Assembly: GCF_001590865.1 (NCBI RefSeq)
Contig: NZ_BBUY01000003.1
Span: forward strand, 131,846-195,845
Length of the DNA: 64,000 nucleotides
Direction: 5' to 3'
DNA from: Streptomyces sp. NBRC 110611
Lineage (GTDB): Bacteria > Actinomycetota > Actinomycetes > Streptomycetales > Streptomycetaceae
This document shows, piece after piece, positions 34,466 through 42,290 of the stretch (position 1 is its first letter; every line of letters begins with the position of its first letter). The notes below the pieces were generated by a model. That model did no database searches. It saw only the letters and a program-made list of their open reading frames with translations, and was not told the origin of the DNA. The position numbers and the translations under genes are program-made.

Positions 34466-35302
34466 GTGATTGATCTGGGCATCATCGGAGGAACCGGTTT
34501 CTACAAGTTCTTCGAAAGCATCAAAGAAGAGAAAGTCGAAACTCCCTATGGCGACCCGAGCGCCCCGGTCACGTTAGCCGACTGGGAAGGAAAGCGGATC
34601 GGTTTCATTCCGCGCCACGGTCTGCATCACCAGTACTCCCCGCACCGTGTGCCCTATCCGGCCAACGTGGCGGCACTCAAGAAGCTGGGTGCGCGACAGA
34701 TCCTCGGCTTCAACGTCGTGGGCAGTCTCTCGGCGGAGGTGTCCAAGGGCCACTTCCTGCTGATCGACCAGTTCATCGACCTGACCTGGGGCCGGCAGTG
34801 GACCACCCTCGACCGCCCCAACGGCGCGCACGCCGACCTCGCGGAGCCGTACTGCGGCCGACTGCGGTCGCTGGCGATCGACGCGCTGGCCGACTCGTCC
34901 GAGATCGTCCACCCCCGCGCCACCGCGCTGATCATCAACGGCCCGCGGTTCCAGACGAAGGCCGAGAGCCGCCTCTACAACTCCTGGGGCGCCGACGTCA
35001 TCAACATGACCCAGTCGACCGAGGCGAGCGTCGCCCGCGAACTGGAGATGTGCTACGTCAACCTCTCCTTCTGCACCGACTACGGCGTCATCTCCGAGGA
35101 CCTGGCGCCGGAGAGCGGTGACGCGCCGGTCCGGCACCAGGACGTGGTCAAGTACTTCGGCGAGAACGTCGACCGGGTGCAGCGCATGGTGCGCAAGACC
35201 GTCGCCGCCCTGGCCGACGACGCCGGCTGCGGCTGCCGCACCGCGCTGGAGCGGAGCTGGGGCAATCCGCACGCGGGAGATTCCAGGCCCGCCCTGGACT
35301 GA
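34466..35302 (+). CDS. MTA/purine nucleoside phosphorylase family enzyme 2 (diverged)
   Basis: 278 residues. LGIIGGTGFYKF, IPRHGLHHQYSPH, FNVVGSL, INGPRFQTKAESRLY and NMTQSTEASVARELEMCY place it in the MTAP/PNP family, clearly paralogous to the 24.1-kb gene. The motif TDYD, whose final Asp helps protonate the base, is TDYG here, and EGPRF has become NGPRF, so catalysis must differ. It may be the MacI/MacT-type enzyme specialised for synthesis. A TTA codon lies at 34574-34576. The GTG after CAGGAG is preferred over an ATG at 34388. Confidence 0.8.
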   Translation: MIDLGIIGGTGFYKFFESIKEEKVETPYGDPSAPVTLADWEGKRIGFIPRHGLHHQYSPHRVPYPANVAALKKLGARQILGFNVVGSLSAEVSKGHFLLIDQFIDLTWGRQWTTLDRPNGAHADLAEPYCGRLRSLAIDALADSSEIVHPRATALIINGPRFQTKAESRLYNSWGADVINMTQSTEASVARELEMCYVNLSFCTDYGVISEDLAPESGDAPVRHQDVVKYFGENVDRVQRMVRKTVAALADDAGCGCRTALERSWGNPHAGDSRPALD

Positions 35303-35395
35303 GCCGTGCGCGGCCGGCGGATCCGCCGTCACACCGTTCGGCGGTCCGCCGGCTCTCCCCCCTCCCCCGGCGCACCCACGTCCCGCCCAGCACCC

Positions 35396-35431
35396 CCCAG
35401 TACGCCCAGTACGCCCAGCACGCCCAGCACG
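35396..35431. repeat. 9-bp tandem repeat in the leader of the MFS gene
   Basis: Four tandem units of CCCAGTACG/CCCAGCACG end 20 bases before the MFS start. This is non-coding in my annotation. It could be simple slippage or affect leader structure. Confidence 0.6.
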
Positions 35432-35450
35432 CGTCACGGAGTTGAGAAGC

Positions 35451-36692
35451 TTGACCTTGTCTGAGGAGAAGCGGTCCCTGCGGGCGGCCCTGGTGCTCCC
35501 CGCAGGACTGGCGCTTCTGCACATGCCCAGCGGATTACCGGCCCCGCTCTATCCGCTGTACCAGTCGACGATGGGCATCGACTCCACCACCGTCAGCCTC
35601 CTGTTCGCGGCGTACGTGGCCGGCGTCATGATCGGCCTGATGCTGATGCCGCTGATCGCCGGTTACCGTTCGGTGCTGGTGTGGACGTGCGGCCTGTCCA
35701 TCGTGGCCGACGTCCTCTTCCTGGTCGCCCATACGGAGTGGGAGCTCTACGGCGGACACCTCCTCCAGGGCATCGTGCTGGGCGTGTTCACCGGCGTCGT
35801 GCCGGTCGTGCTGGCCCAGTTCGAGCTGTCCGGCTCCAGCAAACTGGTGGGCCGCGCCACGACCTCGGCGAACGCCATCGGCCTTGCCGCGGGGCCGGCC
35901 TGGAGCGGTCTGCTGCTGGAGATCGCCCCGTGGCAGGGCCGGCTCGTCTGGGTCATCCAGATCATCGTCACGCTGGCCGTGATGCCGTTCATGCGCACGG
36001 GCGGGGGCGGTGGTGAGAAGGCCCGGCGCAAGGGCGAGGAGGCGCAGCCGGTCAGGCTGCGTGCCGTACTGGCGGGCATGTTCGGGGACTTGGCCTCGCG
36101 CGGTGCGATCCTCGCCGGCTTCGGCGCGTTCGTCGCCGGAGGTCTGATGTCCGCGCTCGGCACGCTCGTCATCCACCGTGTGGTCGGGGTGCAGAACAGC
36201 CTGGTCGAAGGCACGGTCGTGTCGATGTGCTTCGTCCTCTCGGCCGTCTTCGGCGCCCTGCGCATCAGGCGCAGCGACGTCTCCGTCACCGGTCAGGGGC
36301 TCGCCTGGCTGTTCCTGGGCTCGCTGGCCCTGGGCGTCACCTCGGTGTTCACCCATCTCAGCGTGATCGTGCTGGCCACCGTGCTCCTCGGTATCGGCCA
36401 GGGCCTGGGCCTCCAGGGTGCCACGCAGATCATCGCGGTCCACCAGCCCGAGGCGACCAGGGGTGCGGCCGTGTCGTTCTTCTTCATCCTCTGCTACTTC
36501 GGCACCACCGCCGCCAGCCTGGGCATCGGCGCCGTCATTCCGCACACCGGCCTGGGGCCGGCCTTCAGCTACTTCTCCGTCGCCAACGCCGCCCTCTGCC
36601 TCGCCGGCCTGATGCTCTGCGTCCTCGCGGGCCGCCGGATGCGCGCGGCCGCGGTGCGCGGCGAGCGGACCGAGGCCGCGCCGACGTCCTGA
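35451..36692 (+). CDS. MFS transporter, likely nucleoside-antibiotic exporter
   Basis: About 413 residues with 12 hydrophobic segments: LVLPAGLALLHMPSGLPAPL opens segment 1, then MIGLMLMPLIAGYRSVLVWT, LLQGIVLGVFTGVVPVVLAQ and later LLGIGQGLGLQGATQIIAVH. The family-typical charged loop between segments 6 and 7 is GGGGEKARRKGEE. No ATG or GTG precedes the first segment; of three TTG codons I chose the one nine bases after GGAG, so the start is uncertain. A TTA codon lies at 35535-35537. Position directly after phosphorylase 2 suggests export of the antibiotics. Confidence 0.75.
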   Translation: MTLSEEKRSLRAALVLPAGLALLHMPSGLPAPLYPLYQSTMGIDSTTVSLLFAAYVAGVMIGLMLMPLIAGYRSVLVWTCGLSIVADVLFLVAHTEWELYGGHLLQGIVLGVFTGVVPVVLAQFELSGSSKLVGRATTSANAIGLAAGPAWSGLLLEIAPWQGRLVWVIQIIVTLAVMPFMRTGGGGGEKARRKGEEAQPVRLRAVLAGMFGDLASRGAILAGFGAFVAGGLMSALGTLVIHRVVGVQNSLVEGTVVSMCFVLSAVFGALRIRRSDVSVTGQGLAWLFLGSLALGVTSVFTHLSVIVLATVLLGIGQGLGLQGATQIIAVHQPEATRGAAVSFFFILCYFGTTAASLGIGAVIPHTGLGPAFSYFSVANAALCLAGLMLCVLAGRRMRAAAVRGERTEAAPTS

Positions 36693-36750
36693 ACGGCCCC
36701 GGCTCGCCCGGGAGCCGGCAGCAGGCCCCGCAGTGCCATGGAAGGTTGCC

Positions 36751-37872
36751 ATGAAAGCCCTGGTGCTGGCGGGCGGGTCCGGAACCCGCTTACGCCCGAT
36801 CACCCACACGTCCGCCAAGCAGCTGGTGCCGGTGGCCAACAAACCGGTGCTCTTCTACGGCCTCGAAGCCATCGCCGAGGCCGGTATCACCGACGTCGGC
36901 ATCATCGTCGGCCGGACCGCGCCGGAGATCCGCGCCGCGGTGGGGGACGGCTCCGCCCTGGGGCTGACGGTGACCTACCTGCCGCAGGAGGCACCGCTCG
37001 GACTGGCCCATGCCGTACTGACGGCACAGGACTTCCTCGGGGACGACGACTTTGTGATGTACCTCGGCGACAACCTCGTCCTCGACGGCATCGCGCCGCT
37101 GGTCGAGAAGTTCCGCAGAGACCGCCCCGACGCCGACATCCTGCTCACCCGGGTGGCGAACCCGGAGGCGTTCGGGGTCGTCGAGCTGGACGAGGCCGGG
37201 CGGGTCGCCGGGCTGACCGAGAAACCCGAGTTCCCCAGGAGTGACCTGGCCCTGGTCGGCGTCTATGTGTTCACCTCCGCCGTCCATGCGGCCGTGCGCG
37301 CCATCACTCCTTCCACACGTGGCGAGTTGGAGATCACCGACGCCATCCGGTGGCTGATCGACCGCGGCTGCACGGTGCGCCCCACCGTGATCAGTGGCTA
37401 CTGGAAGGACGCCGGCAACGTCACGGACCTGCTGGAGGCGAACCGCTGGGTCCTGGAACACACCAAACCGGCCGTGCACGGCACCGTGGACGCCGACAGC
37501 GAGCTCACCGGCCCGGTCAGGATCGAGCCCGGAGCCGAGGTCCGCGGCAGCCGCATCGTGGGGCCGGCCGTCATCGGTGCGGGCACCCGGATCCACCGTT
37601 CGCGGATCGGCCCGTTCACCTCCATCGCCGAGCACGTGACGGTGGAGGACAGCGACATCGAGTACTCCATCGTGCTGGCCGGCTCCTTCCTCACCGGAGT
37701 CCGCCCCGTCGAAGCCTCCCTCATCGGCCGCGACGTCAGGGTCACACCGGCCGCTCCCCGCCCCGCGGCGGCCCACCGGCTCGTCCTCGGCGACCACAGC
37801 GAGGTGCAGCTCCCCTCGGGACCACCCGCGTTCCCGGACCGCGTCCCGGACGTCCCCGCCGAACGGAGCTGA
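36751..37872 (+). CDS. RmlA-like nucleotidylyltransferase, long form with C-terminal repeat domain
   Basis: 373 residues. LVLAGGSGTRLRPITHTSAK is the NTP-binding loop, followed by QLVPVANKPVLFY, YLGDNLVLD (catalytic metal Asp), GYWKDAGNVTDLLEANR, and then a left-handed beta-helix segment with EPGAEVRGSRIVGPAVIGAG hexapeptides. It is the long type seen in antibiotic deoxysugar pathways, making dTDP- or related NDP-glucose. A TTA codon lies at 36790-36792. Followed four bases later by an RmlC-like gene. No dehydratase of canonical RmlB type is in view, so the sugar product is unclear. Confidence 0.85.
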   Translation: MKALVLAGGSGTRLRPITHTSAKQLVPVANKPVLFYGLEAIAEAGITDVGIIVGRTAPEIRAAVGDGSALGLTVTYLPQEAPLGLAHAVLTAQDFLGDDDFVMYLGDNLVLDGIAPLVEKFRRDRPDADILLTRVANPEAFGVVELDEAGRVAGLTEKPEFPRSDLALVGVYVFTSAVHAAVRAITPSTRGELEITDAIRWLIDRGCTVRPTVISGYWKDAGNVTDLLEANRWVLEHTKPAVHGTVDADSELTGPVRIEPGAEVRGSRIVGPAVIGAGTRIHRSRIGPFTSIAEHVTVEDSDIEYSIVLAGSFLTGVRPVEASLIGRDVRVTPAAPRPAAAHRLVLGDHSEVQLPSGPPAFPDRVPDVPAERS

Positions 37873-37876
37873 GCCC

Positions 37877-38485
37877 GTGCAACCCCTTCAGATCTCCGGC
37901 GCCTGGCTCTCCGTGCCCACCGTGCACACCGACCACCGCGGCAGCTTCCACGAGTGGTTCCAACTGCCCGCCTTCTCCTCGGCGGTCGGCCACCCCTTCC
38001 CCCTGGCCCAGGCCAACTGCTCGGTCTCGGCGCGGGGCGCGCTGCGCGGCATCCACTTCACCGATGTGCCGCCCGGCCAGGCCAAGTACGTGACGTGCGT
38101 ACGCGGCGCGGTGCTCGATGTCGTGGTGGACGTCCGCATCGGCTCACCCACCCACGCCCGCTGGGAGGCGGTGCGTCTGGACGCCGCCTCCCCCCGCTCC
38201 CTCTATCTCGCGGAGGGCCTGGGCCACGCCTTCCTGGCACTGACGGACGATGCCACCGTCGTCTACCTCTGCTCCGAGGGCTACGACCCCCGGCACGAAC
38301 GCGGCATCCACCCGCTCGATCCCGAACTGGCCATCGACTGGCCCGCGGGAGTGGACCTGCGGCTCTCCCCCAGGGACGCCCAGGCCCCGACCCTCGCCGA
38401 AGCACGGCGAGCGCGCCTGCTCCCCCACCACCGTGCCCCGGGAAGGGGCGTTCGCCCGGCCGGCGTCACGAACTCCGGAGGATGA
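37877..38485 (+). CDS. RmlC-like (dTDP-sugar 3,5-epimerase family) cupin
   Basis: 202 residues. RGSFHEWF, ALRGIHF (catalytic His in the RGLH motif), GAVLDVVVDVRIGSPT, GLGHAFLALTDDATVVYLCSEGYDP and DPELAIDWP are the family's blocks, so the His and Tyr used in epimerisation are likely present. It is translationally linked to the RmlA-like gene. It may epimerise an NDP-keto sugar or serve as a 3- or 5-epimerase for a deoxysugar. Its 3' end overlaps the convergent HelR gene by 20 bases. Confidence 0.8.
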   Translation: MQPLQISGAWLSVPTVHTDHRGSFHEWFQLPAFSSAVGHPFPLAQANCSVSARGALRGIHFTDVPPGQAKYVTCVRGAVLDVVVDVRIGSPTHARWEAVRLDAASPRSLYLAEGLGHAFLALTDDATVVYLCSEGYDPRHERGIHPLDPELAIDWPAGVDLRLSPRDAQAPTLAEARRARLLPHHRAPGRGVRPAGVTNSGG

Positions 38486-40655
38486 CGAGTTGCCGGGTCG
38501 CCCGGGTCATCGCGACATAGCGGTCGACCGCTCCCGCGATGCCCTCGCCGAACTCCTCCGGGTCGATGAGGACGACCAGGTCGAACTCCAGCCCCTTCGA
38601 CAGCTCCGGGGTCAGCGACCGGACGCGGGGCGTCATCGGCCGGAACCCGCCCTCTTCCGTGTCACCGGCGCCGATGACGCAGGCGGTGCCGTCGGCATGG
38701 GCGGCGAGCCAGGTGTCCAGGATCGAGTGCAGGTCCGCGGTGGACCCGTGGACGACGGGGACGCCGCTGCTCCGGACGGAGGCCGGCACATTGGCGTCCG
38801 GGAGCTCGGCCCGGATGACCGGCTCGGCCTCCGCCATGACCTCTTCCGGCGTACGGTAGTTGATGTTCAGGGCGGCCACGCCGATCCGGTCGAGCCCGAT
38901 CCGCCGGAGCCGTTCCTCCCAGGACTCGGTGAACCCGTGCCGGGCCTGGGCACGGTCCCCGACGATGGTGAAGCTCCGGGACGGGCAGCGCAGGAGCAGC
39001 ATCTGCCACTCCGCGTCGGTCAGTTCCTGGGCCTCGTCCACCACGATGTGCGCGAACGGACCGGCGAGCACGTCGGGTTCAGCGGTGGGCAGTTCGCCCT
39101 CGTTGACCAGGCTGACCTGGGCGTCCGCCCCGCGCAGCATCGTCACCAGGCCTTCGCCGTCGTCACCATCGGCGCCGGAGTCGGCCGCGGCCGAGATCAA
39201 GTTGTCGACGACCTGCGCCATGTGCTCACGCTGCGCGGCGAGCGCAGCCGCGTGCCGCCGCTTGCGCCGTGCCGTCTCCGGGTCGCCGAGCCGCTGCCGT
39301 GCCGCGTCCAGGAGCGGCAGGTCGGACACCGTCCAGGCCTGGGGAGCGTGCTTGCGCTGCAGGGTGCGCACCTCGTCGGGGTCGAGCCAAGGAGCGCACA
39401 TCCGCAGGTAGGCGCGGTTCGACCAGAGGTCGCCGACGAGGTCGGCCGCATCGATCATCGGCCACGCGCGGTTGAGGGTGGTGACCAGCTCCTCGTCGTG
39501 CCGTAGCTGCTGCTCGAAGAGTTCGGCGGGTACGTCGTCGTCGAGCTTCTCCCGCAGGATCGTGACGAGTTCCTCCCAGATCTGCTCACGCGCCTCGTTG
39601 TGCGGGGTGCCCGGTCCCGGGGCGTCGAAGGCGTCGGCCCAGTCGTCGGCGCTGAGCCGGATGTCGGCCCAGTCCGTCGAGACCGTCATGCCCTGGGCGG
39701 GCGGCTCCTCGTAGAACCGGACGGCCTTCTCGATCGCCTTCACCATGTCCGCGGACGATTTGAGCCGGGCCACCTCCGGGTCGGTCTCGGCTGGCGCATC
39801 GGCCCCTTCGGCGACGAGGTCGCGCACGGTGCAGGTCTGCACCCCCTCCTCACCGAGGCTGGGCAGGACGTCGGCGACGTAGTCCAGGTAGGGCCGGTGC
39901 GGGCCGACGAACAGCACGCCGCCCCGGCGCTGGTTGAGGCGCGGGTCGGAGTAGAGGAGGTAGGCGGAGCGGTGCAGGGCGACGACGGTCTTGCCGGTGC
40001 CCGGGCCGCCGTCCACGACGAGCGCGCCACGGGATCCCGCGCGGATGATGGCGTCCTGGTCGGCCTGGAGGGTGCCGAGCACGTCGCGCATCCGCGCCGA
40101 CCGGCTGCCGCCCAGGCTGGCAATGAAGGCGGACTGGTCGTCGAGTGCGGCGTGCTGTTCCAGGCCGTCGGCGGTGAACACCTCGTCCCAGTAGTCGCTG
40201 ATCAGGCCCCGGTTCCAGCGGTACCTGCGGCGGCTCGTCAGCCCCATGGGGTGGGCGTGGGTGGCTCCGAAGAACGGCTCGGCCGCGGGGGAGCGCCAGT
40301 CGACGAGGAGCCGACGGCCCGCGCTGTCGGTGAGGCCGAGCCGTCCGACGTACACGGGCTCGGAGTCGTCCGCACCGACCATGCGTCCGAGGCACAGGTC
40401 CAGGCCGAAGCGTCGCAGGGCGCGCAGGCGAGCGGTCAGCCGGTGGATCTCCGCGTCCCGGTCCATCGCCTGACGGCCCGTGCCGCCGGGCGCTCTGTGC
40501 TCGGCTTCGAGGCGGCCGGACAGTTCGGTGATCGCCTGGTCGAGGCTCGCCGCGATGGCCGCGAAGTGCCCCTCGTCACCGGATATCAGCGCCGGGTCGG
40601 CCTTGGGGGAAAGGTGGTCGGGAAGGTCGAACACGCTGGTGGTCAGCGGGTGCAC
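38466..40655 (-). CDS. helR: HelR, RNA-polymerase-recycling SF1 helicase-like ATPase (rifamycin tolerance)
   Basis: 729 residues. The N-terminal part has LTTSVFDLPDHLS, a coiled-coil segment and a DRDAEIHRLTARLR block; the Walker A is GGPGTGKTVV, the Walker B VVDEAQELTDAEW, and late motifs NINYRTPEEV and KGLEFDLVVL are SF1 UvrD/HelD-like. The N-terminus matches HelR as I remember it: a HelD relative that displaces rifamycins from RNA polymerase. The GTG after ATCGGAG is chosen; the frame continues far upstream antisense. It lies 59 bases downstream of a glycosyltransferase behind a rifamycin-type regulatory palindrome, supporting the resistance role. Confidence 0.8.
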   Translation of the reverse strand: MHPLTTSVFDLPDHLSPKADPALISGDEGHFAAIAASLDQAITELSGRLEAEHRAPGGTGRQAMDRDAEIHRLTARLRALRRFGLDLCLGRMVGADDSEPVYVGRLGLTDSAGRRLLVDWRSPAAEPFFGATHAHPMGLTSRRRYRWNRGLISDYWDEVFTADGLEQHAALDDQSAFIASLGGSRSARMRDVLGTLQADQDAIIRAGSRGALVVDGGPGTGKTVVALHRSAYLLYSDPRLNQRRGGVLFVGPHRPYLDYVADVLPSLGEEGVQTCTVRDLVAEGADAPAETDPEVARLKSSADMVKAIEKAVRFYEEPPAQGMTVSTDWADIRLSADDWADAFDAPGPGTPHNEAREQIWEELVTILREKLDDDVPAELFEQQLRHDEELVTTLNRAWPMIDAADLVGDLWSNRAYLRMCAPWLDPDEVRTLQRKHAPQAWTVSDLPLLDAARQRLGDPETARRKRRHAAALAAQREHMAQVVDNLISAAADSGADGDDGEGLVTMLRGADAQVSLVNEGELPTAEPDVLAGPFAHIVVDEAQELTDAEWQMLLLRCPSRSFTIVGDRAQARHGFTESWEERLRRIGLDRIGVAALNINYRTPEEVMAEAEPVIRAELPDANVPASVRSSGVPVVHGSTADLHSILDTWLAAHADGTACVIGAGDTEEGGFRPMTPRVRSLTPELSKGLEFDLVVLIDPEEFGEGIAGAVDRYVAMTRATRQLVILRSS

Positions 40656-40714
40656 GGCAGGGGCTCCGATCGAACGGCACGGCTGGGGCAGGAAAACGGC
40701 GGGGCGTTCGTGGA

Positions 40715-41947
40715 TCACGCGGGCATCGGCGGCTGCTGCCCGGCGGCCGTGTCCAGCAGCAGCCGCGCGGCGACCGCCGCCCCGTCGGTGCGGATCGCGC
40801 CGGCCACGGCGGTCGCCCGTGCGCGGGTCTCCGGGGCCAGGGCCGTCCCGAGCGCGGCCGACAGGGACGCGACGGCCGGTGTGGGACCGTCGTGCGCCGC
40901 GCCGATGCCCAGCCGGGCTACCCGCCCGGCCCAGTACGGCTGGTCCACGATCTGGGGGACCACCACCTGTGGCGCGCCGGCCAGAGCGGCCGTCGTCGTG
41001 GTGCCCGCGCCACCGTGGTGCACGACGGCGGCGACCCGGCCGAACAGCGCCTGGTGGTTGACCTCGCCGACGGCGAAGCAGTCGTCCTGGCCGTCGACGA
41101 GGCCCAGGTCCGCCCAGCCGCGCCCGACGACCACACGGTGGCCCCGGGAACGGACCGCCTCGATCGCCACCCTGGCGACGTCCCCCGAGCCGCGCATCGG
41201 CATACTGCCGAAGCCCACGTACACCGGCGGTTCGCCGGCCTCCAGGAACGCCTCCAGCTCCGTCCGCAGCGGGCGTTCGTCCGGCAGCAGCCACGCGCCG
41301 GTCTGCACGACGTCCCGCCCGGTCAGCTCCCTTCCCGGCGCCAGGACCGGGTCCGCCGCCAGCCATGGCCGGCCGGTCAGGACGTGGTCGCGGACGTTGT
41401 CCACCGGTGGCAGCCCGATCGACGCCCGGTGGGTGTTGAGGGCCTCGCCGTACAGCGCGTTCACCTTCTCGGCGTCCAAGTCCCACAGCACCCGGTTGTC
41501 GGTCACGCCCGGCGGGAACGGCGGGCCGGGCCGCGGCCCCGGAGGGTAGTGCGGCGACGGCAGCGTCCACGGCTGGAAGACCGCGCACACATAGCGGGCG
41601 CCCAGCTTCTCGGCCACCGAGCGCATGCCTGCCGGCATCAAGCCGCTCGCCACCACCACGTCACACCCCTCGGCCGCCGCGGCCACCGTGCCGAAGTGCT
41701 CGGTCACCAGCTCGGCCGCGACCGCGGGCGCGCTCCTCGCGGGCGGCGCCGCCCCGGTCACCAGCGCACGCACCGACCGGCCGAACGGCACATGCGGCAC
41801 GCCGACACCGGCCAGCAACTCCGCGAACTCCTCGTCCGGCGGGGCACACACCCGTACCTCCGCACCCAGCGCCCGCAACGCCACCGCGAGTCCCGCCATC
41901 GGTTCGACATCCCCGCGCGACCCATACCCCATCAACAGCACACGCAC
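40715..41947 (-). CDS. GT1-family glycosyltransferase, probably rifamycin-inactivating (Rgt-like)
   Basis: 410 residues of the MGT/UGT-like GT1 family: LLMGYGSRGDVEPMAGLA at the N-terminus and the donor-binding motif VVHHGGAGTTTTAALAGAP (about residues 307-325), with PQIVDQPYWAGR after it. Such enzymes inactivate macrolides or rifamycins by glucosylation, or decorate natural products. The rifamycin assignment rests on context: helR is downstream and a long inverted repeat resembling the rifamycin-associated element precedes it. Decoration of the neighbouring nucleoside product is a less likely alternative. Start GTG with GGGGGGAA seven bases upstream. Confidence 0.75.
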   Translation of the reverse strand: MRVLLMGYGSRGDVEPMAGLAVALRALGAEVRVCAPPDEEFAELLAGVGVPHVPFGRSVRALVTGAAPPARSAPAVAAELVTEHFGTVAAAAEGCDVVVASGLMPAGMRSVAEKLGARYVCAVFQPWTLPSPHYPPGPRPGPPFPPGVTDNRVLWDLDAEKVNALYGEALNTHRASIGLPPVDNVRDHVLTGRPWLAADPVLAPGRELTGRDVVQTGAWLLPDERPLRTELEAFLEAGEPPVYVGFGSMPMRGSGDVARVAIEAVRSRGHRVVVGRGWADLGLVDGQDDCFAVGEVNHQALFGRVAAVVHHGGAGTTTTAALAGAPQVVVPQIVDQPYWAGRVARLGIGAAHDGPTPAVASLSAALGTALAPETRARATAVAGAIRTDGAAVAARLLLDTAAGQQPPMPA

Positions 41948-42007
41948 GTCGCGATTCCCCCCAATTCCGCAGCTTCCGGCTCTCGGCCGACGATTCTGCG
42001 GCATGAC

Positions 42008-42030
42008 GGGGGCCTTGCCGCAAGGCCCCC
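42008..42030 (-). promoter_or_regulatory. Perfect 23-bp inverted repeat resembling the rifamycin-associated element (RAE)
   Basis: Arms GGGGGCCTTGC and GCAAGGCCCCC surround a single base, 61 bases upstream of the glycosyltransferase start. RAE, as I recall it, is a similar inverted repeat with GGGGC, TTGC and GCAAG, GCCCC elements found before rifamycin-inducible resistance genes. An AT-rich TTAACTTATAG stretch lies just upstream on the minus strand, so the repeat sits near the transcription start. Confidence 0.75.
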
Positions 42031-42290
42031 TGTGCGCTATAAGTTAAGAGTGGCAAGGAGCGGACGACCTCCTTGCTTTTTTCTTTTTCCCGGCCTCCAT
42101 CCCAGTTTCCGGCCGCCATCCCAGGTTTTCCGGCATCCGGGCGCCCGAGCCTTACCGCATTGTGTGCCCACCTCCGCACACCTGTTACGGACCCGACGAC
42201 TCGCCGCAATACCCGACTTCTAGGTTTCTGGTGCCGCCGAAGCCTCAGCGGTGACCGCCGACCGATACCGGGCTCCGGGAGTTCTCGGCC

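Noticed and set aside
35396..35431. Tandem 9-bp units as a possible CRISPR-like array
   Set aside because: Units are contiguous with no unique spacers; it is a simple tandem repeat.
38466..41588. HelR annotated as a 1040-residue protein
   Set aside because: The upstream 300 codons lie over the glycosyltransferase gene in another frame; HelR's usual N-terminus begins at the GTG at 40655 with a ribosome-binding site.
42049..42062. A -35-like TTGCCA element upstream of the RAE-like repeat
   Set aside because: Spacing to the AT-rich TTATAG stretch is far too short for a standard promoter.
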